Origin: Chloroflexi bacterium bin125
GTDB lineage: Bacteria; Chloroflexota; Dehalococcoidia; Bin125
NCBI GenBank assembly: GCA_002239025.1
Contig: MPNM01000003.1
Coordinates: 1 to 64,000, forward strand
Direction: 5' to 3'
DNA length: 64,000 nucleotides
Position numbers and translations under genes: made by a program. Positions 1 to 9,225 of the stretch are shown piece after piece (within the stretch, counting starts at the first letter, position 1; each line of letters opens with the position of its first letter). Below the pieces are notes generated by a model. That model made no database searches, was not told the origin of the DNA, and saw only the letters and a program-made list of their open reading frames with translations.

Positions 1-64
1 CAGTCGTGAGGTCAGTCATAATGCGCGCAGGCTAGCGTCAGGGTCTGCGCACGGGTCGGGGCAT

Positions 65-1144
65 GTGATGAAGATCGTCGCCTGGAACATGCAGAATCTG
101 AAACGGAGCTGGAATTTCCTCGTTGACCAGCACCAGTCATACGACTTAGCGCTGATTCAGGAGGCATGCATCCCAACGAAATACGCCCGCCGTCAGGCGG
201 CAGAGTGGGATGTGCCCTGGGAGCGATGGGATCTGAAGCCAGCCAGATACCGGCAGGAAATCCTTGCAATCTCCGATCAGTGCAAGCTAACGAGGCTCGA
301 TCGCGAGGCAATCAACCTCGTTGCAGATCTGCCCACGAAGAATCCGATTTTCGATCGCTGGCGAGCCGCTGCAATCACAACAACGGAGGCTGGGGAACGG
401 TTCTGCGTAGTCTGCGCGGTTTCAGGTTCGCGGCAGTCACATGGTCTGGCTCCATTGGTTGCCGCCGTGCGCATCGTTCTAGAACAGCAAGGCCTGGATT
501 CGGCGATGCCGATGATCGTTGCTGGAGATCAAACCACCGACATCGATCGCACACCGCAGACATTCGTCGATATGGAGCAACTGGGAATGGTGCGGGTGGG
601 ACCCGAGGGGCCAAACTTTATCCACAAGCCGGGCATGGAACAGCATGCAGATGCGTGGCGAATGTTGAACAACGTCTTTGTCTCGACTGACTTGATTGAC
701 CGAGTCCAAGCCACTGCATTGAACGATCCTGAGGAAACGTCACCGTCGTACTGGGGTCCGAGCGACCATTGCCGAATTCTCATCGAGGTGGATGAGTCGC
801 CTCCCGACTTCGGCGGCAGCTACGCCAGGTGGTCGTGCAAGCAGTGCCAGGCGACTACTGCCGACTTGGTCCACGAGTTCCACGTGAGAAACAGAAACCT
901 GGACCCACGAGTGCATTGCGCGCGCATCATCGCTTCCCATATTGCCAGCCATAGAACCCAGCACGCCATCCGGCAAGAGTCTTACGCCGACTGGTCGTGC
1001 GACCACTGCGCGGTCACTGTGAAGGACCTGGTTGAGAGCTTCAAACGCAGGTATCCCGCCGAGGATCCGCAGCGCTATCTGGGGCGGATCGTTGGCGGTC
1101 ACAAGTCCTACCACACTCGCTCCTCTGCCAGAGTGCGGACGTAA
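65..1144 (+). CDS. Endonuclease/exonuclease/phosphatase-family protein with two C-terminal Cys/His repeats
   Basis: The first 245 or so residues look like an EEP (DNase I-like) metal-dependent phosphodiesterase. An early MKIVAWNMQN strand is followed by a QEA glutamate, a VAGDQ segment and a terminal GPSDHCRILIEV motif, which match the family's N, E, GD and SDH signature positions. The C-terminal 110 residues hold two copies of a unit with CxxC, exactly 30 residues, then HxxxH (Cys258/261 with His292/296, and Cys312/315 with His346/350). These are probably zinc-binding fingers. The substrate is unknown; a nucleic-acid substrate is an inference. Translation may start at GTG 65 or at the adjacent ATG 68. 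The gene appears monocistronic, and the following enoyl-CoA hydratase has its own -10-like element. Confidence 0.75.
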   Translation: MMKIVAWNMQNLKRSWNFLVDQHQSYDLALIQEACIPTKYARRQAAEWDVPWERWDLKPARYRQEILAISDQCKLTRLDREAINLVADLPTKNPIFDRWRAAAITTTEAGERFCVVCAVSGSRQSHGLAPLVAAVRIVLEQQGLDSAMPMIVAGDQTTDIDRTPQTFVDMEQLGMVRVGPEGPNFIHKPGMEQHADAWRMLNNVFVSTDLIDRVQATALNDPEETSPSYWGPSDHCRILIEVDESPPDFGGSYARWSCKQCQATTADLVHEFHVRNRNLDPRVHCARIIASHIASHRTQHAIRQESYADWSCDHCAVTVKDLVESFKRRYPAEDPQRYLGRIVGGHKSYHTRSSARVRT

Positions 1145-1152
1145 ACCGCGCG

Positions 1153-1158
1153 TATACT
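1153..1158 (+). promoter_or_regulatory. Candidate -10 element of the enoyl-CoA hydratase gene
   Basis: A TATACT hexamer sits in the context GCGTATACTCG, about 48 bases before the ATG at 1206. Nearly the same string, GCATATACTCG, precedes the CaiB gene at 50134. No convincing -35 box is seen. Confidence 0.3.
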
Positions 1159-1205
1159 CGACTCGACCCCACCTGCTCTCACAAACAACTCAGAAGGCCC
1201 TCAAC

Positions 1206-2129
1206 ATGTCCTACGACAACATCCTTTACGAGACCAACGACCGCGTTGCCACGGTGACGCTGAACCGGCCTGAGAAGCTGAATGCGCTCTCCAACGAGTT
1301 GCGCGGCGAGATGTTCCATGCGCTCAAGGCGGCAGAGGCGGATGCCGGCATCGGCGTGATTATCATCAAAGGCGCCGGTCGCGCATTCTCGGCTGGCTAC
1401 GACCTTCAGCCGTCGCCTGACCTGTCCAATCCGCACACCAACGAGTGGACCGGGCTACCCGATACCGGCACGACCCATCCGCAGCACTACGACTGGTCCC
1501 GTCACGCAGTGATGGGCAACTTCATCATCTGGGAGCTGGCCAAGCCGGTGATCGGTCAGATCCACGGCTACTGCCTCGCTGGAGCGACGGAGCTGGCCTC
1601 GGGCTGTGACCTACGAATTGTCGCCGAGGATTGCCAGGTCGGCTACCCACCGGTCCGCGCGATGGGCACCATGGACGCGATGTGGGCACCGTGGCATCTG
1701 CCCCAGGCCAAGGCTCGCGAGTTCGCCTATCTCGGCGACCCGCACTCGGGCGCTGACATGTACCGCTGGGGTTGGGCCAACTACGCGCTCAAGAGAGAAG
1801 ACCTGGACGAGTTCACGATGGAATTCGCGCAACGCATGGGTCACATCGACAACCATCTGTTGATGTACTCAAAGCGCTCGGTCAACCGCGCCTACGAGAT
1901 CCAGGGCTACAAGACGGCGATGATCTCGGGTACCGATGTCGAGGCGATGTCGAAGCACCGCCCCGAGGCCGGCGAGTGGGGCGAGCGAGTCCGTCGCGAC
2001 GGCCTCAAGTCCGCCCTTGAGTGGCGCGACGGTCCGTTCCGTGACTTCCGTGGCGCGCGAACCAATGCACCCCACGATCGCGAACTCATGCGCGGCGCCG
2101 GCGCTCCGTCCAAGCCAAGCTGGGACTGA
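1206..2129 (+). CDS. Enoyl-CoA hydratase/isomerase family protein
   Basis: This crotonase-fold protein of 307 residues probably acts on acyl-CoA thioesters. It opens with the family signature (VATVTLNRPEKLNALS), then an oxyanion-hole segment GRAFSAGYDL and a second one around GYCLAGATELASGCDL. It has an insertion of about 40 residues after the first oxyanion-hole strand, and its C-terminal region is longer than in a typical 260-residue hydratase. The frame stays open upstream, but ATG 1206 is preferred because the conserved N-terminus begins there and an AGAAGG-like site precedes it. The exact substrate cannot be told. Other acyl-CoA genes occur in the window but not next to it. Confidence 0.88.
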   Translation: MSYDNILYETNDRVATVTLNRPEKLNALSNELRGEMFHALKAAEADAGIGVIIIKGAGRAFSAGYDLQPSPDLSNPHTNEWTGLPDTGTTHPQHYDWSRHAVMGNFIIWELAKPVIGQIHGYCLAGATELASGCDLRIVAEDCQVGYPPVRAMGTMDAMWAPWHLPQAKAREFAYLGDPHSGADMYRWGWANYALKREDLDEFTMEFAQRMGHIDNHLLMYSKRSVNRAYEIQGYKTAMISGTDVEAMSKHRPEAGEWGERVRRDGLKSALEWRDGPFRDFRGARTNAPHDRELMRGAGAPSKPSWD

Positions 2130-2145
2130 TCGGAAACGCTGCCAA

Positions 2146-3315
2146 TCACGGGGGAGCCTGCGGCGTGTCCGCAGGACTAGCCGACTTCAGTTGGCTTCCA
2201 CGCGGTCGCGTGCGCACGGCGTAGCGTCCCGACTTCGTGTAGAAATCCAGAAGCGACATGGCGATCGCGGTCAGCGGAACCGCGACGAACGCGCCCATGA
2301 TGCCCCAGAGCGCGCCGCCGGTGGCAACGGCGAGGATCACCATCAGCGGGTGAATCTTGATCGAGCGCCCGAGGATAAACGGGGCCATCAGGTTGCCCTC
2401 GATCTGTTGAACGGCCAGGACGAGACCGCCGACGATCAACGCTGCCGTGACGCCCTCAGTGGCGAGCGCGATAAAGAACGCCGCGAGTCCGGCCAGGACC
2501 GCGCCAATCACCGGGATGAACGCGCCAAAGAATGTCAGCACTGCTAGCGGGAGGGCGAATGGGACACCGATAATCACCAGTCCGATGCCAATCAGGAACG
2601 CATCCATGAAGGCGACGATCGTGACGCCGCGGAAGTAGAGACCGAGCGTCTCGAAGAGTCCTGTCGTGAGCACCAGGAATTCGCGGCGGTGACTCTTGCC
2701 CAAACGTCGCGCGATTGCGCGCTGCATCGATTCGGCGTCCTTGACCAGCAAGAACACCAGGACCGCGAGCAGTATCACCCCGGCCAGCATCTCGGCCGCC
2801 AGCCGCACTCCTGAGAAGATTCCTCCGGCGATCGTGTCGGCATTGCCGCGCACGCTCGCCAGCACATCGTCAATCGCATCGTCGACTTGATCTTCCGACA
2901 TACCGGCCCAGTCACCGACTGACTGCACGACCTCCGTGAAACCAAGCTCGATATCGACCTCCAGCTCGGCAAACTCAGATGTAAGCGTCGTGACCGTGAA
3001 ATACCCAATCACTCCCAACGCCGCCAGGCCCGCAATCACGACCGCCACCGTCGACAGGAGACTGTTGAATCCCCGTCGAATCAGGAAGCGTTTCGCCGGT
3101 AACAGCGCCGAAGAGAGAATCAGCGCCGCCAGCAGCGGCAGAAAAATCAGTCGCAAGCGGTCGATCGCCAGACCCATCAGTATGAGGAACACGGCGACGA
3201 CGATCACCCGCAGGGCGACTTCTGAAATCGTTTGCAGCCAGCGCGGAGCGTACGAAGTCATGGCCAACACAGAGGACGATGCGAGAGGCGTTGGCTCATC
3301 ATAGGGTCGCCTCAT
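2146..3315 (-). CDS. AI-2E family (PF01594) membrane transporter
   Basis: The product is a polytopic membrane protein with an N-terminal pair of hydrophobic segments, a soluble amphipathic stretch of about 100 residues, and a C-terminal block of five or so hydrophobic segments. This is the layout of the AI-2 exporter-like family (TqsA/YhhT/PerM type). The closing VPLTAIAMSLLDFYTKSG segment fits the family ending. Substrates are known for few members, so transport of a signal molecule should not be assumed. The start is uncertain: ATG 3315 overlaps the preceding small gene by 17 bases, and ATG 3261 lies just after it. Neither has a clear ribosome binding site. The gene is convergent with the enoyl-CoA hydratase. 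Confidence 0.85.
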   Translation of the reverse strand: MRRPYDEPTPLASSSVLAMTSYAPRWLQTISEVALRVIVVAVFLILMGLAIDRLRLIFLPLLAALILSSALLPAKRFLIRRGFNSLLSTVAVVIAGLAALGVIGYFTVTTLTSEFAELEVDIELGFTEVVQSVGDWAGMSEDQVDDAIDDVLASVRGNADTIAGGIFSGVRLAAEMLAGVILLAVLVFLLVKDAESMQRAIARRLGKSHRREFLVLTTGLFETLGLYFRGVTIVAFMDAFLIGIGLVIIGVPFALPLAVLTFFGAFIPVIGAVLAGLAAFFIALATEGVTAALIVGGLVLAVQQIEGNLMAPFILGRSIKIHPLMVILAVATGGALWGIMGAFVAVPLTAIAMSLLDFYTKSGRYAVRTRPRGSQLKSASPADTPQAPP

Positions 3316-3502
3316 CGGCACGTTGATTCGCGTTCGGAGCGTAGCCATCGCAGTGGCGCACCGGCAACCCTGGGTACTTGGGGAAGCGTGAGTCCTGGTC
3401 GGATCGCGCACAGCGCAGAAAGGTGGAGCCGCGCTTCGACTGCACGAGTCGCGCCCACTGACAGTCTGCGCACAGGCCCTGTTGCTGGCTTGAGAGTGTC
3501 AT
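3299..3502 (-). CDS. Small conserved Cys-rich protein
   Basis: This 67-residue protein carries CADC near the N-terminus, then an RGSTFLRC segment and RFPKYPGLPVRHCDGY, giving four cysteines with zinc-ribbon-like spacing. The layout CxxC, RGS..F..C, FPKYP.LPV..C.G resembles a small conserved hypothetical family seen in Actinobacteria and Chloroflexota. This is recalled from family knowledge and was not searched. ATG 3502 is chosen because homology begins just after it. The gene runs directly into the AI-2E-type transporter and is probably cotranscribed with it. Function is unknown. Confidence 0.6.
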   Translation of the reverse strand: MTLSSQQQGLCADCQWARLVQSKRGSTFLRCARSDQDSRFPKYPGLPVRHCDGYAPNANQRADEATL

Positions 3503-3624
3503 AGGCAGCGCGATCTGACACGGAGGTTGTTGAAGCTCCGCGAACGGCGCGCATACGATTGATTGAACGTTCGGTTTGCGCGTAGACCGGTTTCTGTGCG
3601 CGCACACAGGGAATTCGAGTCGGC

Positions 3625-4383
3625 ATGCGGCTGACAGTGATCGGTTCCGGAGCGGCTTGCGCGGCTTCGGGCGACAACAGTTCCGGCTATCTGATCGAAG
3701 ACGCGGATGCTCGCATCTTGCTCGACTGCGGTCACGGCGTTGCCAGCTCCCTGATTGGCTTGATGCCTGCCCGGAACATCGATCACGTGTTTATCTCGCA
3801 CATGCACGCCGATCACTTTATCGATTTACTGCCGCTGCGCTTCGCCGTCACCAAGAACATGGACGGCCTCAGCGAACGCCGGACCGTGGTGCACCTGCCA
3901 CCCGGCGGTAAGGCGAACCTGACCAAGCTGCTCGAGCTCGTCTGCTTCCCGACCGACTTCTTCGACAATGTCTGGCATGTCTGCGAATACGAGCCCGGTC
4001 AGACATCGCAGCTCAGCAGCGGCCTCACAGCCAGCTTCGCTGGGGGCGTCCATTACATCCCCGGCTGGGCGATCCGGGTCGACGGATCGGCCAGCATCAC
4101 CTACACCGGAGACACCGCGCCATCGACAGCGGTCTGCGCCCTGGCGTCGGAGAGCGACCTCGTATTGGCCGAAGCAACGCTCGATGAAGCGGAAGATGGC
4201 CCTGTACGCGGCCATCTCACCGCGCAGCAAGCTGCTGAGCTGGCATTAGCTGCGCGCGCCCGCCTGTTGATGTTGACCCATTTCTGGTACGACGCCGACC
4301 GCGAGGCGATGGCCGAGCAGGCCCGACGCTGCTTCCCTGGCCGCGTTCTGGTCGCCACAGACGGCAAAGTCGTGGAGCTCTAA
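3625..4383 (+). CDS. Metallo-beta-lactamase-fold hydrolase (RNase Z/arylsulfatase-like)
   Basis: The 252-residue protein has the MBL-fold motif HMHADH near residue 72, a GDTAPS segment near residue 155 that supplies the bridging aspartate, and a late LTHFWYD histidine. Its overall shape (LTVIGSGAACAASGDNSSGYLI at the N-terminus) resembles RNase Z-like and AtsA-type hydrolases. It lies 5 bases upstream of the ABC importer gene at 4389, so it is probably in the same operon. Whether it processes tRNA or a small molecule cannot be decided. The ABC context favours a metabolic role, but that is an inference. Confidence 0.82.
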   Translation: MRLTVIGSGAACAASGDNSSGYLIEDADARILLDCGHGVASSLIGLMPARNIDHVFISHMHADHFIDLLPLRFAVTKNMDGLSERRTVVHLPPGGKANLTKLLELVCFPTDFFDNVWHVCEYEPGQTSQLSSGLTASFAGGVHYIPGWAIRVDGSASITYTGDTAPSTAVCALASESDLVLAEATLDEAEDGPVRGHLTAQQAAELALAARARLLMLTHFWYDADREAMAEQARRCFPGRVLVATDGKVVEL

Positions 4384-4388
4384 GCGGG

Positions 4389-5600
4389 ATGCGCATCGTT
4401 CTCATCAGCCTGATGATCGCGGTGGCGGTCGCCCTGATCGGGTGCAGCTCCGATTCCGAACAGCCAACCACTCAGACAACTCAAGACCAGGTTGAACAGC
4501 AATCTCGTCCCGCGCCGTCCGAGTCCGAGCCTCAACCGCAGGAGCAGTCCGAGGCGGCATCTGAGCCACTTGCAGAGACGTCGACTGACCAGGGGTCGAG
4601 CGAAGCGGTGCCAGAGCAGTCGGCAGATGACGAACCTGCCCCTGCACAGCAGCGCGACCAAGCCGCCGCTCAAACTGAGCAGCAGGCCCAGATGGCCCAG
4701 CAGACTCAGCAGGGGCAACAATCGCAACAATCGCAACAAACCCAACAGAATCAACAGGAACAAGTCCCAGAAGGGACGCGAATCGTCAGTTTGTTTGGCG
4801 ACATCACCGAGATTCTGTACGCCCTGGGCGTGGAAGATTTCATCGTTGGCGTTGATGTCTCGTCCGTCTATCCGGAGGCCGCACAGGACTTGCCCGATGT
4901 CGGATTCGCTGGTGCGCTGAATGCCGAAGGCATCCTGGGGCTCTCTCCGACGATCGTCATTGGTGGCGGAATCGTTGCGCCGGGTCCAGTCGGCGTGCTG
5001 GAGCAACTCGAGCAGGCAGGCGTCGAGGTGCTCGTGCTGCCCGAGTTGGTCGGCCTGGATTCGCCAGCCATCAAGATCCGGGCGATCGGCGCTGCCATCG
5101 GTGTTCCGCAACGCGCAGAAGTGCTGGCTCACGAGGTTGAGCAGGCCATTGAGTTGGCCAAACCCAAACCCGATCCCGACGGCGAGGCGATTGAGCTGAA
5201 GGTGCTGTTCGTCTACCTGCGCCGTGGAGGAATTCAGTTGGTGTCCGGCGCAGGACGCGAAGCGGAGACGATCATCACCGCATCGGGAGGCGTGGATGCT
5301 GGAGCGGCGATCGGCATCGAGGGCTGGCAACCGCTGAGCCCGGAAGCCTTGCTCGCCATCAATCCCGATGTTTACCTCGTGATGCAGCTCGGCTATGACG
5401 CCGTCGGTGGTGTCGAAGGCATGCTGGCCATCCCCGGTATGGCCGAAACCGAGGCCGGCAAGCACAGCCGCATCATCGTGATGGAAGACATCCTGCTGCT
5501 CGGATTCGGACCGCGCATGGCGGAGACTATCGTGCAGTTACGTGACTATCTCGATGAAGTGCGGGCGTCGCTGACGGATTCTTCCGGCGCCAACGAGTAA
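4389..5600 (+). CDS. Heme/cobalamin/siderophore-type ABC transporter substrate-binding lipoprotein
   Basis: The N-terminus is a lipoprotein signal ending in ALIGC (mature Cys at residue 19). An unusually long Glu/Gln/Ser-rich linker of about 110 residues follows, ending in repeated QQSQQTQQ. The folded part begins with TRIVSLFGDITEILYALG and is a class III (BtuF/HmuT-like) periplasmic-binding-protein fold. Partner permease and ATPase follow at 5605 and 6731. The ligand could be heme, cobalamin or a siderophore. Heme or iron is favoured because a SUF operon lies downstream, but that is weak evidence. The linker would hold the binding domain away from the membrane anchor. Confidence 0.85.
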   Translation: MRIVLISLMIAVAVALIGCSSDSEQPTTQTTQDQVEQQSRPAPSESEPQPQEQSEAASEPLAETSTDQGSSEAVPEQSADDEPAPAQQRDQAAAQTEQQAQMAQQTQQGQQSQQSQQTQQNQQEQVPEGTRIVSLFGDITEILYALGVEDFIVGVDVSSVYPEAAQDLPDVGFAGALNAEGILGLSPTIVIGGGIVAPGPVGVLEQLEQAGVEVLVLPELVGLDSPAIKIRAIGAAIGVPQRAEVLAHEVEQAIELAKPKPDPDGEAIELKVLFVYLRRGGIQLVSGAGREAETIITASGGVDAGAAIGIEGWQPLSPEALLAINPDVYLVMQLGYDAVGGVEGMLAIPGMAETEAGKHSRIIVMEDILLLGFGPRMAETIVQLRDYLDEVRASLTDSSGANE

Positions 5601-5604
5601 CGCC

Positions 5605-6708
5605 ATGACGACCGGACCGCTGGCGCAACTCCGTGAGCGCCGTCCCAGCGCGCCACCGACTGTGACTGCGTTGCCGCGCTGGCGAATGCCATTTTCCTGG
5701 ACAGTCCTGACCGCCCTGTTCCTGGCGCTGGTGTTGGCCAATCTTGGTCTCGGCGCGTTCGATGTTGGCGTCGAGCGGATCATCGCGATCTTGTTGGGCA
5801 AGCTCGGCATCGACATCGGCGTGCAATACACGTCAGCCGAGGAAGCGGTCGTCTGGGTCATCCGAGTCCCGCGCATGATCCTCGCGGCGCTTGTTGGAGC
5901 AGGGCTGGGAGTCTCGGGGGCCGCCCTGCAAGGGTTGTTCCGCAATCCACTGGCCGACCCGAGCTTGATTGGCGTCTCAAGCGGAGCGGCCTTTGCAGTC
6001 GCGCTGTCGGTGTTGCTGGGCCTCACATCGGGGGCCGTGTTCATTCAACCGCTCGTGGCATTCGTCGGCGGACTCGTGCTGACCCTTGGTATCTATGCCT
6101 TCTCGCGCTCCGCCGGACGGGTACAAATGGCGACCATGCTCCTGGTCGGGATCGCCGTCAATGCGCTGCTCGCCTCGGCGATCTCATTCATCCTTTCGCT
6201 GTCCGACGACGGCGCACTGCGCGACATCGTCTACTGGATTCTTGGTTCGCTGGGAGGATCCGTCTGGGACTACGCAGTCACCGCAGGTCCGCTGATCCTG
6301 ATCGCAATCTTCGTCCTGGTTCGTCAGGCAGGCGCACTCAACCTGCTCACACTGGGCGATGCTGAAGCGCGCCATCTCGGCGTGCGCGTCGAGCGCTCAC
6401 AGTTCATCATCGTTACTGCCGCAGCCCTGGCTACGGGGGCCGGCGTTGCCGTCGCAGGTGTCGTGGGGTTCGTCGGACTGGTGGCTCCGCACCTGGTCCG
6501 TCTAGTGGTCGGTCCGGATCACCGCAGCCTGATTCCTGCCAGTGCTGTATCAGGCGCGATCCTTGTCCTCGGCGCGGACCTGGGCGCTCGTACGATCTTC
6601 GCTCCGGCCGAGCTCCCGCTCGGGGTCGTCACGGCGGTGATCGGGACCCCGGTGTTCCTGTATCTCATTCATCGCGCCCGCCGCAGTCTGGCGATGGGCG
6701 GTTGGTAG
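5605..6708 (+). CDS. FecCD/BtuC-type ABC permease
   Basis: The 367-residue integral membrane protein has about ten hydrophobic segments and the FecCD family hallmarks: RVPRMILAALVGAGLGVSG near residue 90, GLFRNPLADPSLIGVSSG just after it, and VVGFVGLVAPHLVRL near residue 290. It lies 4 bases after the binding-protein gene and 22 bases before the ATPase gene, so all three form one importer. The cytoplasmic N-terminal 30 residues are longer than usual. Confidence 0.93.
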   Translation: MTTGPLAQLRERRPSAPPTVTALPRWRMPFSWTVLTALFLALVLANLGLGAFDVGVERIIAILLGKLGIDIGVQYTSAEEAVVWVIRVPRMILAALVGAGLGVSGAALQGLFRNPLADPSLIGVSSGAAFAVALSVLLGLTSGAVFIQPLVAFVGGLVLTLGIYAFSRSAGRVQMATMLLVGIAVNALLASAISFILSLSDDGALRDIVYWILGSLGGSVWDYAVTAGPLILIAIFVLVRQAGALNLLTLGDAEARHLGVRVERSQFIIVTAAALATGAGVAVAGVVGFVGLVAPHLVRLVVGPDHRSLIPASAVSGAILVLGADLGARTIFAPAELPLGVVTAVIGTPVFLYLIHRARRSLAMGGW

Positions 6709-6730
6709 CAACGACGAGTAAGCTGAGTCT

Positions 6731-7537
6731 GTGACCACCAACGAGCCCGTCTTGCGAGGCGAAGGCCTCACCGTGCGCGTCGATGACAAGACACTGCTTG
6801 ACCGTGCCAGCGTGGGCGTGCGGGGCGGCGAGCTGCTCGGCGTGGTCGGCCCAAACGGCGCGGGCAAAACCACGCTGCTCAAGGCGTTGTCAGGCGACGC
6901 AGAACTGGCTGAGGGCACGGTCTACATCGACGATCGTCCGCTCAGCGACTTCGACGCGCGTGAACTGGCCCGCCGTCGAGCGGTGATGCCGCAGAGCTCC
7001 TATCTGCCCTTCCTCTTCACCGCCCGCGACGTCGTGCGCATGGGTCGCGCCCCGTGGGAAGGCGAACGCGGCGAGAGTGAGCACGGCGCGAAACTGACCG
7101 ATTACGCCATGAGCCTGACCGATACCCGCGACTACGCCGTCCGCGCCTACCCGACGCTCTCCGGCGGAGAACAGTCAAGGGTCACACTGGCCCGCGTCCT
7201 GGCCCAGGAAACGCCAATCCTGCTGATCGACGAGCCGACAGCGCACCTCGATCTCCGACATCAACATCTAGTCCTGCAACTTGCCCGCGAGTTGGCATCC
7301 GAGGGCGCGGCCGTGGTCGCCGTGTTGCACGATCTCAATCTGGCTGCCATGTACACGGACTCGTCGGTTGTCTTGCATCGCGGCGCAGTCGTCGCCAGCG
7401 GCGACTCCCAGGAGGCGCTGCATCCCGACGTGTTGTCTCCGGTCTTCGGCATCGAGTTCGTGCTGCAGCCACATCCCGAACTCGAGCGACCAATGTTGGT
7501 GCCGTTGCCTGCGTCGGTCTCGCATGATCGTGGTTGA
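6731..7537 (+). CDS. Heme/iron-type ABC transporter ATP-binding protein
   Basis: This 268-residue ATPase has a Walker A motif GPNGAGKTTL, a Q-loop MPQSS, the signature LSGGEQSRV, Walker B ILLIDEPTAHLD and a switch histidine in VLHDLNLA. Length and motifs fit the HmuV/FecE/BtuD group. It starts with GTG 6731, directly after the permease gene. It would power the importer encoded at 4389-6708. Confidence 0.92.
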   Translation: MTTNEPVLRGEGLTVRVDDKTLLDRASVGVRGGELLGVVGPNGAGKTTLLKALSGDAELAEGTVYIDDRPLSDFDARELARRRAVMPQSSYLPFLFTARDVVRMGRAPWEGERGESEHGAKLTDYAMSLTDTRDYAVRAYPTLSGGEQSRVTLARVLAQETPILLIDEPTAHLDLRHQHLVLQLARELASEGAAVVAVLHDLNLAAMYTDSSVVLHRGAVVASGDSQEALHPDVLSPVFGIEFVLQPHPELERPMLVPLPASVSHDRG

Positions 7538-7728
7538 ATGCGGCCGCCTTGCCAGGCGGAACGCATCAAAAGGGACAGCCAGTTGACTCTGCGACGCGGG
7601 AGTATTGATCTTTTCCTGCGAATTGTGCATATTTCCGCAGCGATAGCGATAAACTCACAGTTACCACTCACCAGTCGGCCCACCATGGCAAACGAGGCTG
7701 GCTAGAGATGTGGAGACGGGAGGCTCAC

Positions 7729-8376
7729 ATGCGGCCACGAGAAACTCGCACGACTCTGCTTGAGCGTGTGGTGGAACTCGGAGGCGCGACCGTCGCCCAA
7801 TTGTCCGAGGAGCTTGACATCTCCGACGCCACAGTGCGGCGACACCTTGACCGCCTTGAGGCTGAGGGATTGCTCCAGGTCGAGGCGCTGCGGCGCGGGC
7901 CGGGCCGACCCTCCTATCTCTACCGGGCCACCGACAGTGGAGTCAGAACCGTGCGTGACCACACGCCTGAGCTGGCCGAGCGTCTGTTGTCCGAGATGTC
8001 CAGGCTGCAAGTCGAGAAGGCCGCGCTATCCGAAGCGCTCTCTGATCAGGTCGCCGACGCGCATCGAGCCGAAGTGCCTGCTGGATCGCTCGAGCAGCGC
8101 GTCAGCGCGGTCGTTGACGCCCTGCGACCGGAAGGCATTCTCGACCACTGGCAGCGCACCGATCAGGAACTCAAGTTGGTCAACAACGCCTGTCCCTACC
8201 TGGGCGCGGCGACGACGAACTCTTGCGTCTGCGACGCCGACCGCCTGGTGATCGAAAAGCTGCTCGGCGTCGAAGTCGAGCAAACCCTCCGCTTGGCCGA
8301 GGGCGACGATGGTTGTGTATACGTCATCCCGTTGCAGCCCATCTCGCTGGACGCCGAGTTCAAGCAAGCCGTCTAG
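7729..8376 (+). CDS. sufR: SufR-like iron-sulfur-responsive transcriptional regulator
   Basis: An N-terminal winged-helix of the DeoR/ArsR type (TVAQLSEELDISDATVRRHLDRLEAEG) is followed by GPGRPSYLY and a C-terminal region with Cys155, Cys166, Cys168 and Cys196. SufR repressors bind an Fe-S cluster through C-terminal cysteines and repress suf genes when the cluster is present. The gene sits directly upstream of sufCBD, which supports that role. An ATG at 7708 is also in frame, but ATG 7729 has GGGAGG five bases before it and is preferred. The cysteine spacing is not exactly that of cyanobacterial SufR, so the ligand set is inferred. Confidence 0.78.
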   Translation: MRPRETRTTLLERVVELGGATVAQLSEELDISDATVRRHLDRLEAEGLLQVEALRRGPGRPSYLYRATDSGVRTVRDHTPELAERLLSEMSRLQVEKAALSEALSDQVADAHRAEVPAGSLEQRVSAVVDALRPEGILDHWQRTDQELKLVNNACPYLGAATTNSCVCDADRLVIEKLLGVEVEQTLRLAEGDDGCVYVIPLQPISLDAEFKQAV

Positions 8377-8451
8377 GCAGGATACTTACCCCGACATGCG
8401 CCGCACCGAGCGCGACATGCCCACAGACGAACAACAGAAGGAAGCCGGTGA

Positions 8452-9225
8452 ATGACACCGACCCCGCCACTATTTGAGATCGACGCGTTGAAAGTCGCCG
8501 TCGAAGACAAGCAGATTGTCAATGAACTCTCATTGACCCTGCGTCCCGGCGAAGTACACGCGATCATGGGACCGAATGGGTCCGGCAAGAGCACTCTGGC
8601 CAACTCGTTGATGGGTCATCCGCGCTACACCATCAATGGCGGCGACGTTCGCCTGAACGGCAAGAGCATCGTTGAGATGCCCCCCGATGAGCGCGCGCGG
8701 GCCGGTTTGTTCCTCGCCTTTCAATATCCAACCGATATCCCGGGGGTCTCGATGGTCAACTTCCTGCGCCGCGCGATGACCGCCAGGCGCGGGGAAGAGA
8801 TTCCCATTCGAGAATTCCGCCAGGTCCTCAACGATGTGCTCGGCAAGCTGCAAATGGACGAGCAATTCGTTCGCCGCTACGTCAACGACGGCTTCTCCGG
8901 CGGGGAGAAGAAGCGCGCCGAGATCCTGCAACTCGGACTACTGCAACCGCTCGTTGCGGTAATGGACGAGACCGACTCCGGCCTCGACATTGACGCACTA
9001 CGCATCGTCAGTGAAGGAATCAATACCTTCCACACCGATGAAAATGCAATCCTGCTGATCACCCACTACCAGCGAATCCTGCGCTACGTGCAACCCGATC
9101 ATGTGCACGTCTTGATTGACGGACGCATCGTTGAGTCAGGCGACGCCAGCCTGGCCGAAGTGCTCGAACGGGACGGCTACGAACCGTTCATGGAACAAAC
9201 CAAGGAAGGGGTGTTGAGCTCATGA
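8452..9225 (+). CDS. sufC: Fe-S cluster assembly ATPase SufC
   Basis: The 257-residue ABC-type ATPase has Walker [11 protein letters not shown], signature [14 protein letters not shown] and Walker [13 protein letters not shown]. The substitution of DETDSGLD for DEPTSGLD is typical of SufC. It forms the SufBCD scaffold complex with the products of the next two genes. An AAGGAAG site precedes ATG 8452. The stop overlaps the sufB start by four bases (ATGA), so the two are translationally coupled. Confidence 0.96.
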   Translation: MTPTPPLFEIDALKVAVEDKQIVNELSLTLRPGEVHAIMGPNGSGKSTLANSLMGHPRYTINGGDVRLNGKSIVEMPPDERARAGLFLAFQYPTDIPGVSMVNFLRRAMTARRGEEIPIREFRQVLNDVLGKLQMDEQFVRRYVNDGFSGGEKKRAEILQLGLLQPLVAVMDETDSGLDIDALRIVSEGINTFHTDENAILLITHYQRILRYVQPDHVHVLIDGRIVESGDASLAEVLERDGYEPFMEQTKEGVLSS

